From: Halocatena salina
GTDB taxonomy: Archaea > Halobacteriota > Halobacteria > Halobacteriales > Haloarculaceae
Length of the DNA stretch: 64,000 nt
Assembly: GCF_023115355.1 (NCBI RefSeq)
Contig: NZ_CP096020.1
Coordinates: 124,001-188,000 of the forward strand
Direction of reading: 5' to 3'
Shown here: one piece after another, positions 38,946-48,004 of the stretch
Layout: each line of letters starts with the position of its first letter
Position numbering within the stretch: position 1 is the stretch's first letter
Position numbers and translations under genes: made by a program
The notes under the pieces: generated by a model
Told to the model about the DNA's origin: nothing
Seen by the model: only the letters and a program-made list of their open reading frames with translations
The model's database searches: none

Positions 38946-39074
38946 ATGGTCAGGAAATGTCCAAATTGCAGTACGCGGATGGATAAAGTGAAAAAGCGAG
39001 AGAAAGGGTTCGTATGGACCTGGTATTGGGTGTGCCCCAACCGAACCTGTCAAAGACAGGAACCAGCAGAATAG
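38946..39074 (+). CDS. 42-aa zinc-ribbon protein
   Basis: A very small basic protein, MVRKCPNCSTRMDKVKKREK..., with one predicted zinc ribbon: Cys5/Cys8 (C-P-N-C) and Cys30/Cys35 (C-P-N-R-T-C). Between them is an aromatic strand 'GFVWTWYWV'. Small zinc-finger proteins of this size are common in haloarchaea, with roles in growth and stress in a few known cases. Its Lys/Arg content is unusual for a haloarchaeal protein and suggests nucleic-acid binding (inference). The start is fixed by the close upstream stop and the duplicated leader. Confidence 0.55.
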   Translation: MVRKCPNCSTRMDKVKKREKGFVWTWYWVCPNRTCQRQEPAE

Positions 39075-39222
39075 AACCCTTGTCGGCTCCAAGCCGATTT
39101 CGACTGACGAACACGGAATGACGCTGATGTAGCGGGGATTTCCCCCTGTGACGATACGGTTTCACCGTGGCAGTAAAGACGACAATGTAGCTCACCGACG
39201 ATGGGTCGGAGACGACGCAATT

Positions 39223-39870
39223 TTACGAATGAATCAGAGCGTCCGTGCGCGCGTCATGATAGATCCACGTAGCATATGCAGCTAGTTCGGGAATACCCCA
39301 GTTGTCAGCATATTCCTCAATCGTTGATCGATTTGTTTTACCCATCTCGATTGCGCGGTTGTAGCCGTCAATAGAATCATCATGTCCTTGGGGAACGAAC
39401 GTCGTATAGGCAACTTCATCGGGTGAAAACACTCCGTTTGAGACGAGATCTGCAGGCAGTGTTCGTTGTTCTCCGCCGGTTAAAAAGTGCTCAACATCCT
39501 CTTCCGAATATCCATAGAAGCATCCCAGACGACGATGGTATGCTTCGGAAACCTCTCCCTGGGATGGAAGAAGATCAAGGCGCCAAGAGCTTCGAGCAAC
39601 ATCTAAGCAGGTATCTGCCCACCACTGGTAGTTGAGGTCGAAGGCTTCAGCTATCTCTTCAGGAGTAATTGGATGGTCAGGATCATCAGGCGGGCCAAAG
39701 ATAGTGATCTCAGTAGCAGGGCGTTTACCGGCGAGCAGAAGCGCAAACCAGATCGGTTCTCGAATATTCATCTGATCCTTTTTTCTATGAGTAATAAATT
39801 GTCTGAACATCTCCCGCTGGTGCTCCGTTAGCGTCTCAAGGGGGAATGTCGTCCGATCTGGAATAGACAT
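39223..39870 (-). CDS. Unknown haloarchaeal protein (intact paralog)
   Basis: A 215-aa protein of unrecognised family. It starts MSIPDRTTFPLETLTEHQRE (ATG 39870). Blocks shared with the broken paralog at 49957-50637 are 'TTFPLETLT..QR', 'DLNYQ', 'VARSSWRLDLL', 'YHRRLGCFYGYSEEDVEHFL', 'NGVFSPDEVAYTTFVPQGHD' and 'DDSIDGYNRAIEMGK'. It has no signal peptide or membrane helix and is mostly helical by eye. Two copies in one island suggest a mobile or defensive accessory role, but there is no direct evidence. Confidence 0.65.
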   Translation of the reverse strand: MSIPDRTTFPLETLTEHQREMFRQFITHRKKDQMNIREPIWFALLLAGKRPATEITIFGPPDDPDHPITPEEIAEAFDLNYQWWADTCLDVARSSWRLDLLPSQGEVSEAYHRRLGCFYGYSEEDVEHFLTGGEQRTLPADLVSNGVFSPDEVAYTTFVPQGHDDSIDGYNRAIEMGKTNRSTIEEYADNWGIPELAAYATWIYHDARTDALIHS

Positions 39871-40291
39871 GATACTACCTATTTCGTTCTCGTATTAAAA
39901 CCATGCGTGGCTTGCCATGATCATGGTTCACTGGTATACAATCCTCGCCGAGCGGATCGTCGAACCCGGTCAGCAACCGAAATTTCAATGTTCTCTCCGT
40001 TCCCAAGGCAGGCTAATCGGCGTCTCGTTGGAAGGTATGGACGATTCTCTGAACGTATCCAACTACCTGCTGTCACGCTAGAACAATACTTCACCGACAG
40101 CAATCCTTGTCAGATTTCTGAAGAGCAGTAGCTGTTGAACGGCGATCGTCTCAGAAACTCTCTGGTCGCCGGGTGTCGCCCTCCGAGAGTATGGTTGTAA
40201 ATCTTGGTAGCAGTAGCTGATTGCGGGTTTTGTTGATTGTCGGGTCATCCGTGACGAGCATTTATCATACCTACCCGATGTACCAACGACT
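39871..40291. other. Intergenic, nothing recognised
   Basis: No supported gene. The end is AT-rich near 40260-40290, upstream of the next gene. Confidence 0.35.
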
Positions 40292-41125
40292 ATGTATGGG
40301 GTCCTTACAAGCAATTCAACGCTGGTTCGAGAAGACATCGGGAGCGTCGCGTACTACATTGCCGACGAAGTAAGTGGTCGCCGTCGTGCTCCGATTGAAG
40401 GGATAATCAACTCCGTTGCGTGCTGGGGAGACACGAAAGCTGTTCGTGACGATCCCTCTCGAGCTGCACGCACCGAAGGTGGAACTCGTGCACTTCCTAC
40501 AGTCGATGGGCATCATTGGGGAACTGTCTGTCCGACCGACCCCGACTACCGGATGGAGCTCCTTGACCGGATCGAAGCGGTTGGCAATATAGGTGCTGTC
40601 AGACTCACCACCCCCGGATTTCCTGGTTCTGAATTCTGTCGATGTGATCGCTGTGAGCGACAGTTCGCAACGAGTGCGTTCGACGATTGGCAGGCGTGGC
40701 GAACGGAGACGATCACCCAGTTCGTCCGAGAGGCGTCAACTCGGGTGGACGGGGACCTGATCGTCACGTTGTACCCGGATCCGTACCCAGGTAATCTTCG
40801 TGAACGGACCGGCCTGAATCCCCAGCGACTTGTCCCTCATGTCGATGGCTTTCTTGTCCCGCTCTGCAGTATCAGCTACGAAACAACCTATTGGGTCGAA
40901 TCGCTAGCCGGAGGCTTCGCTCGCGAACTGGGAGATTTTGATGTCTCGCTCATGATCCAGCTCTCGGCATCTGAAGCCACGATCGAGCGGCTTGTCGACA
41001 TAACCCGCCAGATCGACCCGTACGCCGATGCGGTCGTCTACGGGACTGACGAGGATAGCGTCGACACCATTCGGGAGGTCATCCATCGTTGCCGAACGGC
41101 TGAACCACTGTCACCGATCGTCTGA
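40292..41125 (+). CDS. Putative TIM-barrel protein, glycoside-hydrolase-like
   Basis: A 277-aa protein with alternating strand/helix units like a TIM barrel: 'AVRLTTPGFPGSEFCRCDRC', 'GDLIVTLYPDPYPGNL', 'HVDGFLVPLCSISYETTYW', 'VSLMIQLSASEATIERL', 'ADAVVYGTDEDSVDTIREVI'. The 'F-C-R-C-D-R-C-x-x-x-F' segment resembles the Cys cluster found after a barrel strand in several uncharacterised hypothetical glycoside hydrolases. Catalytic residues cannot be assigned. The start MYGVLTSNS follows AT-rich promoter DNA. It is probably cytoplasmic. Confidence 0.6.
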   Translation: MYGVLTSNSTLVREDIGSVAYYIADEVSGRRRAPIEGIINSVACWGDTKAVRDDPSRAARTEGGTRALPTVDGHHWGTVCPTDPDYRMELLDRIEAVGNIGAVRLTTPGFPGSEFCRCDRCERQFATSAFDDWQAWRTETITQFVREASTRVDGDLIVTLYPDPYPGNLRERTGLNPQRLVPHVDGFLVPLCSISYETTYWVESLAGGFARELGDFDVSLMIQLSASEATIERLVDITRQIDPYADAVVYGTDEDSVDTIREVIHRCRTAEPLSPIV

Positions 41126-41708
41126 ACATCCTCGCTGCCGATGTCTAGTTCGCCCACCAAATCCAGCGAGCACTCAGTCGGAACGACACTTGTGAACGTG
41201 CTTAAAACCAAACGACACAGCGAGCGTACTGTGGTACTTCTTGCAATCACCGGCTCAACCACCTACGGTATTATTACTAACTCAATATAACAATGGATTC
41301 CAAAGCGAAGCCCCGAACACGCCGACATGATCGCTGGTTTCCTCGGATCCATTATCGGAGCTGTTGCTGGTAATACGTGGAACAACGCATGCAGTCCATG
41401 GCTTGGACAGCAAGTAACGAACGGCGATTCGTAACGATCTTTGATAACGGAAAAAGAGCTGTTTTTCGTGAACGTTCACTCACCTTGACACTGGGCGCTA
41501 GGAACGACATAGATCTCGGGGAATGGATTGTAGTGGCAGGAACGTTCAACGGCGAAGGTCTTTCTGACGCCGTTCGAATTCCTCTCGGAAGAGTTCTTCT
41601 TCACCTATTAAGGAGATCATGAAGACCATTAGCAGTAACGAACAAAACGAGCCACTTGCAGAGCCGAACCCCCGGTAGTTTTGAGTAGATTCGGGGAGAG
41701 AGATCCGT
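41126..41708. other. Intergenic, short unconvincing frames
   Basis: A 49-codon frame at 41141-41290 (MSSSPTKSSEHSVGTT) and a 35-codon frame at 41327 with a Gly-rich hydrophobic start (MIAGFLGSIIGAVAGN) may be pieces of decayed genes. Neither is called. Confidence 0.3.
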
Positions 41709-42392
41709 ATGGCCCTCGATCCAGAGTCCGTTTCCGTGGTCGCGTTCGATTCGTACAGCACCATCGTTGATGTCGATACGGCCGCGAGGGCGCTTTCTGA
41801 GCACACTGATGACGCAGAAAGTGTCTCAGACCTCTGGCGGTCACGCTCTCTCAGCTATGCGATGCACAGTGCCCTCATTGATACGTATCGTCCCTTCGAC
41901 GACCTGCTCCGCGATTCGCTTGACTACGCACTCGCTGTCAATGATATCACTGTCGACGAGAATGAACGTGAACAAATACTCGAAGTATACCACAACCTTG
42001 CTGTTTTTGAGGACGTTCATGAGGGGATACGGCGACTCACGGACGGGGGATACGACTGTTATATTGTTTCAAATGGTACTCCGGAAATGCTTGATTCACT
42101 CGTCGAACACGCCGACATCGGCGCGTATATTGAGGAAACGATCAGCGCTGATGAGGTAGGTATCTATAAACCTGCCCCCGAGCCGTACCGTGAGGCTGCC
42201 ACCCGGTCAGAAACACCGATCAAGGAGATCGCGTACGTGGCTGCTGGGTGGTGGGACGTTCGCGGCGCACTACACGCTGGAATGGTGAGTGTTCGTATCG
42301 ACCGGAAAGGATTACCGTGGAGTCCGTACGACGGCACGCCTGTCGCTACGATCGAAACGTTCCATGACCTTGCGGATGAGCTCGGGGTTTGA
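41709..42392 (+). CDS. Haloacid dehalogenase type II (HAD superfamily)
   Basis: A 227-aa HAD hydrolase. Motif I 'VVAFDSYSTIVDVD' holds nucleophile Asp14; 'LWRSRSLSYAMHS' matches the Arg-bearing cap of (S)-2-haloacid dehalogenases; motif II is 'CYIVSNGTPEML', motif III 'IYKPAPEPYREA' and motif IV 'VAAGWWDVRGALHAGM'. The second conserved Asp of the generic HAD phosphatases (D-x-D) is absent, as expected for dehalogenases. It should hydrolyse a carbon-halogen bond or act on a related 2-substituted acid. The gene is intact within the decayed island. Confidence 0.88.
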   Translation: MALDPESVSVVAFDSYSTIVDVDTAARALSEHTDDAESVSDLWRSRSLSYAMHSALIDTYRPFDDLLRDSLDYALAVNDITVDENEREQILEVYHNLAVFEDVHEGIRRLTDGGYDCYIVSNGTPEMLDSLVEHADIGAYIEETISADEVGIYKPAPEPYREAATRSETPIKEIAYVAAGWWDVRGALHAGMVSVRIDRKGLPWSPYDGTPVATIETFHDLADELGV

Positions 42393-42474
42393 AACCACCG
42401 TGTCTGAATACTGTGGGCTATTATCTCAGCACCACCACTCAAAAACGAGTGCAACCTCGCTACGGACGCCACCG

Positions 42475-43239
42475 CTACGGCTGAACTTGGTCCGTCGGGC
42501 GAATCAGGACTTCATTGATATCTACGCGTTGTGGCTGTGTCACGATAAACGTGATTGTTCGGGCGATGTCTTCAGGCGTGAACTGCTCCATCGATTCAAA
42601 AAGGTCTTCGGTGGCTGACTGGACTTCCTCATCAGGAATGTGTTCGATAAGTTCCGTATTGACGGCTCCCGACTCGATTGTCGCAACGCGGATTCCCGCT
42701 TCGGCAATATCGCGTCGAAGCGACTCACCGAATTGGATAACACCGGCTTTTGTCGTGTCGTAATGTGAACTGTTAGGCTGAGAGAAGCGTCCAACGACTG
42801 AAGAAAGATTGACGATGTGTCATCTTCCTTGTTATACCATCGTGGGGGTAACAGCGTGAGTGAGTTTGACCAGCCCACTGAGATTGACATCGATAGTGGT
42901 CTGAAGCGTCTCATGGTCCGCGTCCGCGATATAAGCAAGAGGCATGAGACCGGCGTTGTTCACGAGGATATCGACTCGGTCGTGTGCGTCGATTGTCGCA
43001 TCAACGAGGGCGTCGATATCCGTATCGTCCGTGAGATCAGTCGGAATAATGAGCGCCTCGCCGCCTTTGTCTTCGATTTGGGTTGCGAGTTCTTCGAGTT
43101 CGCTTTCACTGCGTGCAGCGAGAACGATGCTTGCCCCCCGTGACGCTAAGGAGGTGGCCGTCGCTTCTCCAATTCCCGAAGAGGCCCCTGTAACGATCGC
43201 AACGTGTCCATCTATCTCTGAATCGAACTCTGTTGTCAT
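42475..43239 (-). pseudogene. SDR oxidoreductase with two in-frame stop codons
   Basis: A full-length classical SDR frame (255 codons) begins MTTEFDSEIDGHVAIVTGAS and includes 'GASSGIGEA', 'NNAG', 'NLSSVVGRFSQPNSSHYDTTK' (Ser...Tyr-x3-Lys) and the ending 'EVLIRPTDQVQP'. After 'THAVTPTMV' come TAA, then CAA GGA AGA, then TGA, then 'HIVNLSS'. The family usually reads '(V)EQG(x)GHIVN' here, so TAA replaces GAA and TGA replaces GGA, both G-to-T changes. Apart from these the frame is perfect. The N-terminal 135 residues alone cannot be active. Confidence 0.9.
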
Positions 43240-43292
43240 CGACTGTAATAAGGATCATGAGCGAGTTAGGGGTGATGCTATCTAAAAGGTGT

Positions 43293-43798
43293 TTAAGTAG
43301 GCCTGCGACTGGGCAGAGGGTTCTTGAACGGATCACGTTCGGTGTGAACACGTGTCTGAGCTGGTTCAACAGTGTCTGCAGGGGCTGGTGAGAGTCGTGC
43401 TGCAACCCTCCCGCGAAGTTCACCTGTCGTCTCCACGAGTGTCGTTCTGTGTTCTACAATCCGTCCGAAGTATGGGATTTCCTCATTGAACCGGGTAGCG
43501 ATGAGGAACGGTGGAGCGCACGTGAGGAGTGTTCCAAGCAACGCCAACGGAACTTTGACTGGAAAGCCGAACGCATAGCCGATAAAGACGGGGAATATGC
43601 TGAGTGGCCACAGGAAGAAGGGGCGCACGAGATACAGACCGATCAGACCGACTACAAGCATCGGCCAGTACCGGTCACTCCACTGGGCCAAAGGAAGGAA
43701 CTCGGTGGGTGCATGTAGGACTCCAGTGAGAGCGAGCAGTCCGAAACCCATACGGGGATTAGCACACGCAAGAGGCGGTAACGGAATGTATTGCTCAT
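43293..43798 (-). pseudogene. VTT/TVP38-family membrane protein, frameshifted and truncated
   Basis: From ATG 43798 the frame MSNTFRYRLLRVLIPV shifts near 43755 into 'GFGLLALTGVLHAPTEFLPL', which continues 'GLIGLYLVRPFFLWPLSIFP', 'GYAFGFPVKVPLALLGTLLT', 'PPFLIATRF' and 'ARLSPAPADTV'. This is the N-terminal two-thirds of a TVP38/TMEM64 (VTT, 'SNARE-associated') protein. After 'SPAPAD' the sequence becomes random and stops, so the C-terminal helices are missing. It is convergent in decay with the adjacent SDR pseudogene. Confidence 0.75.
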
Positions 43799-44028
43799 TG
43801 TAGTGAATATGCATACGTTGTGGTATAGGACAGTTTTGTCATCGTTCTGCTCGTATTCCGTGGTGTTATCTCCGGTTGAGAACGGTGAAAGCGTGGTGAC
43901 TCCGATCGGGGTGATCATTCGCTTGAGATATCTGGGCACTCGTTCGACTTTAGCCGTGTCGGTCACGGTGGTGTATTTTCCATGCAGTTGGGAAGAATAG
44001 TAATGCGGTCTCGGAGAGAATATTAACT

Positions 44029-45141
44029 ATGGAGATCGAAGCAGCGGTTGTAAGAGAGCAAGAAGGACCGTTCGAGATCGAGAGTCTCACCCTGGAAGAT
44101 CCCCGTCAGAAGGAAGTACTTGTTCGCATTGTTGGCACTGGCATCTGCCACACAGACCTTACCGTTCGCGACGGTAACTATCCACCGGATCCGCCGGTCG
44201 TTCTCGGTCACGAAGGAGCTGGCATTGTTGAGTCCGTTGGAAACCGTGTTGCAGCAGTCGAACCAGGTGATCGTGTTGCATTGACGTTCAACTACGATGG
44301 GACGTGTCCAAACTGTCGTCAGGGTGATGTCGCGTACTGTGAGTCGTTTTTCGAACAGAACTTCGGCGGGACTCGATTCGAAGACGACTCCTCGCCGATA
44401 AGCGATAACGGTGACCCCATCAACGCTAACTTCTTTGGCCAGTCATCATTTGCAACACACGCTATTGCGCATGAAGAGAACGTTATTCCCGTTACAGACG
44501 ATCTCCCCCTAGAGTTGGCCGGACCGCTTGGCTGTGGTGTTCAGACCGGTGCAGGAGCAGTAATGAACTCTCTCACTGTTACTCCAGGGTCATCACTCGT
44601 CGTCTTCGGCACCGGAACGGTCGGTCTCAGTGCTATCATGGCTGGGCAGGTTGTCGGAGCGAAAGATATCATTGCTGTGGATCTCGTGGATAGTCGCCTT
44701 GAACTTGCGTCAGATCTCGGCGCAACAATGACGGTGAACCCTCAATCAGTTGCTGACGTTGTTGAAACGGTCCGAAAAGCAACCGACAACGGGGCGGATT
44801 ACGCCGTTGAGTCAACGGGCGTCACCGATGTCCTACGGCAGGCGTTCGACTCGCTGGCCAAACTCGGCACTGTTGGTGTGCCCGGTGCACCACCGCTCGG
44901 AACGGAGGTCAGTCTCGATGTGAACAGCTTCGTCACCACTGGCCGTTCGGTACGGGGCGTAACGGAAGGAGATTCGTATCCTAAGGAATTTATTCCAACG
45001 CTTATCGATCTCTATCAGCAAGGCCGATTCCCGTTCGACGAGTTTGTCGAGTACTACGAGTTTGAGGATATCGATAACGCCATTGAAGACGCAGAGAACG
45101 GTGAGACTATCAAGCCCATCCTGCGAATGAGCGACGCCTAA
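44029..45141 (+). CDS. Zinc-dependent alcohol dehydrogenase (aryl-alcohol type)
   Basis: A 370-aa MDR-superfamily dehydrogenase. Catalytic zinc ligands are Cys40 in 'GTGICHTD', His61/Glu62 in 'LGHEGAG' and Cys in 'GPLGCGVQTGAG'. The Rossmann site is 'VVFGTGTVGLSAIMAG' with 'AVDLVDSRLE' (Asp favours NAD). The structural zinc loop reads 'YDGTCPNCRQGDVAYCESF', so the first of the four usual Cys positions is Asp. It is most like NAD-dependent benzyl/aryl-alcohol dehydrogenases. It is intact and preceded by an AT-rich promoter region. Confidence 0.9.
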   Translation: MEIEAAVVREQEGPFEIESLTLEDPRQKEVLVRIVGTGICHTDLTVRDGNYPPDPPVVLGHEGAGIVESVGNRVAAVEPGDRVALTFNYDGTCPNCRQGDVAYCESFFEQNFGGTRFEDDSSPISDNGDPINANFFGQSSFATHAIAHEENVIPVTDDLPLELAGPLGCGVQTGAGAVMNSLTVTPGSSLVVFGTGTVGLSAIMAGQVVGAKDIIAVDLVDSRLELASDLGATMTVNPQSVADVVETVRKATDNGADYAVESTGVTDVLRQAFDSLAKLGTVGVPGAPPLGTEVSLDVNSFVTTGRSVRGVTEGDSYPKEFIPTLIDLYQQGRFPFDEFVEYYEFEDIDNAIEDAENGETIKPILRMSDA

Positions 45142-45347
45142 TGGATGATATACTGATACGTTCGGGTGGCTCCAGAGGATTTTGCTCCTTGCGCCGGTGC
45201 CCACTAATGCTGTTTAGCTCGACTCGGCACTCTCCACGGCCGACACCTTCGTATAGGGCATCGAGCTGACAGCGAACCACTGTAGCAGCTAAGTCTTATC
45301 ATTTGCTAGACTGAATCTTTATCACTCAGCAAACCGATAGCCAGTAC

Positions 45348-46136
45348 GTGACTGTAGCCCCTTCTCCGGCTGAGATCTTCGACCGGGCAGTCGAAGAGGG
45401 TGAACGGCGACTCAACCAGTCAGCGCTCGAACTCGTTGCGACGAGCTTCATCGCGGGGTTCACAGTCGTTTTCGGCATCGTTGCTCTCGGTATCGTCCAC
45501 GCGGCGGTCAAGCCCCTGTCCGGCGATCTCGCTTCGGTTGCAGGTGCACTTGCCTTCGGTCCTGGCCTCATATTTTTGGTAATCGGCCGAACGGAACTAT
45601 TCAACGAGAACTTTTTGGACCCGGTCGCGAAAGCGGTCAATCAGCCAGATTCGTGGATGGTCGTGCCGCTCCTCCGCCTGTGGAGCGTCACCTTTGTGGT
45701 CAACCTCATCGGTGGTGTTCTCATGGCGCTCATCTTTTCGGTCGAGGGTGCGCTGACACCAGCGACAGCGGCGTCATTACGCACGTCAGCGAATGAATTC
45801 GTTCACCGAGCGCCGCTGGCGAAGTTCGCGGACGCAATCGCGGGCGGCATCCTCGTGAGTCTGCTGTCTTTTCTCTTGGAAGCCGCAGACAGCGTCAGAG
45901 ACCGTATTACTCTCGCGTACATCGTCGGATTCCTGCTGGCGCTCGGACCGTTCGACCACGTAATCGTCACCGTGCTGCACGTCGTTTTCGGTATGCTCTT
46001 CAACGCCAGCATCGGCGTTGGAACACTCGCCCGCATGACGGTCATCATCACGGCTGGCAACGTCGTTGGCGGACTTGGTCTGGTTACGCTCACTCACATC
46101 GTGCAGGTACGCGGAGCACGCGAATCCGACGATTGA
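45348..46136 (+). CDS. Formate/nitrite transporter family protein
   Basis: A 262-aa integral membrane protein starting with GTG 45348 (MTVAPSPAEIFDRAVEEGE). It has about six helices. The FNT signatures are visible but diverged: 'ATSFIAGFTVVFGIVALGIV', 'FLVIGRTELFNENFLDPV', 'LRLWSVTFVVNLIGGVLMAL' and 'IVTVLHVVFGMLFN', with 'AGNVVGGLGLVTL' as the repeat-2 loop. This is the YfdC-like branch, whose substrate is not known. The 'GRTELFNENF' block is diagnostic. Confidence 0.85.
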   Translation: MTVAPSPAEIFDRAVEEGERRLNQSALELVATSFIAGFTVVFGIVALGIVHAAVKPLSGDLASVAGALAFGPGLIFLVIGRTELFNENFLDPVAKAVNQPDSWMVVPLLRLWSVTFVVNLIGGVLMALIFSVEGALTPATAASLRTSANEFVHRAPLAKFADAIAGGILVSLLSFLLEAADSVRDRITLAYIVGFLLALGPFDHVIVTVLHVVFGMLFNASIGVGTLARMTVIITAGNVVGGLGLVTLTHIVQVRGARESDD

Positions 46137-46309
46137 ACGAGAGAGTCGCTTGATCCACTGTCGTTTACTGGCGTCGATCACGCACGCTTTCTACCGAACA
46201 GTATCACTGAAAACAACGATACTGAAGCGGTTGGGGTGAGCGAATCGGCCTTCAGTACGTATCTCGATGGTGGTGACGGTCTCGATGAGACCGTGTCTGA
46301 TCGATACTG

Positions 46310-46918
46310 CTACTCTTTTCCGCGTGCCGTTTCGAACATTTCGATCGCTCGCTCTCTCCGTTCTTTGTGATCGACGATCGGGGCAGGATAGTCAGGGGCG
46401 ATCTCATCGCGTTCATCGTCTTCGAGTTCGTGCCACTGGTGGATCTTGTCGGGTGCCACGTCACGGAGTTCGGGCACGTACTGCTTGATGTGCTTGGCGT
46501 CGGGATCGTACCGTTCGCCTTGTGTCATCGGGTTGAACACACGGAAGTACGGCTGTGCGTCCGCCCCTGTCGATCCGACCCACTGCCAATTGCCGTTCTC
46601 GCTTGCCGTATCGTGATCGACGAGCAGTGCACGAAACCAGTTGTATCCGTCCCGCCAGTCTTGCATGAGATCTTTGGTCAGAAACGAGCCAACGATCAGC
46701 CGCGTTCGGTTGTGCATGAACGCTTCTGCCCGCAGTTGTCGCATTCCGGCATCCACCATTGGATACCCCGTTTCACCGTCTTTCCACAGTTGTAGTTCCT
46801 CATCGTCGTCACGCCACTGTATCTCGTTTTCGTATGTCTTGTAATTCTCTGTAACCACATTCGGATTGAAGTACACTATCTGCGTGTAGAACTCTCGCCA
46901 TGCTAATACTGAATGCTG
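46310..46918 (-). pseudogene. DNA photolyase, C-terminal remnant
   Basis: Encodes only the FAD/DNA-binding C-terminal part of a cryptochrome/photolyase: 'AWREFYTQIVYFNPNVVTEN', 'ETGYPMVDAGMRQLRAEAFM', 'HNRTRLIVGSFLTKDL', 'DWRDGYNWFRALLVDHDTAS', 'GNWQWVGSTGADAQPYFRVF', 'NPMTQGERYDP'. The frame has a stop just upstream (46919-46921), and the antenna domain and first half of the FAD domain, roughly 270 residues, are missing. The UvsE gene starts 120 bases from the broken end, so the 5' half was probably lost when that gene arrived. An internal ATG at 46876 would give 188 aa, not a functional photolyase. Confidence 0.88.
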
Positions 46919-47037
46919 TTACACTGTTTTTTGATATGAATGACTGTTGATCCCGTGAACTGGAAATACCCGTTGCAGACAGCAACGAAAGCGAAGATGG
47001 TAGCAGATAGCAGCGCGTAGCTGTAGACAATGGTCCC

Positions 47038-47970
47038 ATGACACGCTATGGCTATGCTGTAATGAATGTGACTCTTCGTGAGGAGGACATCCGTACGAAT
47101 CGTGGGATGCGCAAGGCGACTTTCGAGGATCGCGGGCTTGAATACGCTGGTACCCTCACTGTCCAGAATTGCCGTGATCTCAAACGCATCATCGAGTGGA
47201 ATCTCGACAACGGCATCTACTATTATCGTATCAGTTCGGATCTGCTTCCTTGGTTCAGCCAGTACGAACTCGATGACTTGCCGAACGCAACCGAAATCCG
47301 TCGTTTATTCGAAGAGATCGGCACGCTTGCCCGCGAGCATGACCTTCGGCTCACCTTTCATCCCGGTCACTTTGTGAAGTTGGCGAGTACCGACGAGGGC
47401 GTTGTCGAGCGATCGCTAATCGACCTAGAAAATCACGGCGCGCTGTGTGACGCGATGGACCTGTCGCGGACACCCTACAACGCGATCAACGTCCACATCG
47501 GCGCACATTATGGTGATAAGGAGACCACCGGAAAACGATTCTGTGAGCACTTTCAGCGACTCTCACAATCTGTTCGACACCGTTTGACTGTCGAAAATGA
47601 TGACACAGAATCACTCTGGAGCATTCCTGAGTTGATTGAGGCTGTTCATGATCGCATCGACGTTCCGATCACCTATGATGAGCTTCACCACCAATTCACG
47701 AGTCGTGGACTGACCCGCCAGGAGGCGATCACGCGCGCGACAGCGACGTGGGACACGACACCGATCATCCACTACAGCGAATCCCGGCGACTGCACGAAG
47801 CCGATCCGTCGATTCGACCACAGAACCACAGTGATTACGTTGCGGGACCGATCCGAACCTACGAAACTGGTGCCGATGTGATGATCGAAGCAAAGAAAAA
47901 AGAGAAAGCGGTGTTTCGGTATCGCGAATCCACAAAAATGCGGTCCGGGAGCGATACATGTTCGCGTTAA
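47038..47970 (+). CDS. uvsE: UV damage endonuclease UvsE/UVDE
   Basis: A 310-aa TIM-barrel nuclease that nicks DNA 5' of UV photoproducts. UVDE family marks are 'GYAVMNVTL', 'NRGMRKATFEDRGLEYAG', 'NCRDLKRIIEWNLDNGIYYYRISSDLLPW', 'LRLTFHPGHFVKLASTDE' (metal His), 'NVHIGAHYGDKE' (His), 'LTVENDDT' (Glu) and 'PITYDELHHQF' (Asp/His). The C-terminal 35 residues are Lys-rich and atypical of a haloarchaeon. It is intact and lies head-to-head with a broken photolyase, so it may have replaced that repair route. Confidence 0.92.
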   Translation: MTRYGYAVMNVTLREEDIRTNRGMRKATFEDRGLEYAGTLTVQNCRDLKRIIEWNLDNGIYYYRISSDLLPWFSQYELDDLPNATEIRRLFEEIGTLAREHDLRLTFHPGHFVKLASTDEGVVERSLIDLENHGALCDAMDLSRTPYNAINVHIGAHYGDKETTGKRFCEHFQRLSQSVRHRLTVENDDTESLWSIPELIEAVHDRIDVPITYDELHHQFTSRGLTRQEAITRATATWDTTPIIHYSESRRLHEADPSIRPQNHSDYVAGPIRTYETGADVMIEAKKKEKAVFRYRESTKMRSGSDTCSR

Positions 47971-48004
47971 AGCAGAAGTGGTTAGGGATCGAACAGAGCA
48001 GTAG

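Noticed and set aside
38946-39074. The zinc-ribbon frame as the C-terminus of a TnpB/IS605 protein
   Set aside because: The Cys spacing (C-x2-C ... C-x4-C) and the lack of any upstream RuvC-like sequence do not fit TnpB.
41327-41434. A 35-aa Gly-rich hydrophobic peptide as a small membrane protein
   Set aside because: Too short, no conserved neighbour, and overlapped by equally plausible frames.
42832-43239. A short 135-aa SDR as a functional small protein
   Set aside because: It lacks the catalytic Tyr/Lys, which lie in the same frame just past two stop codons.
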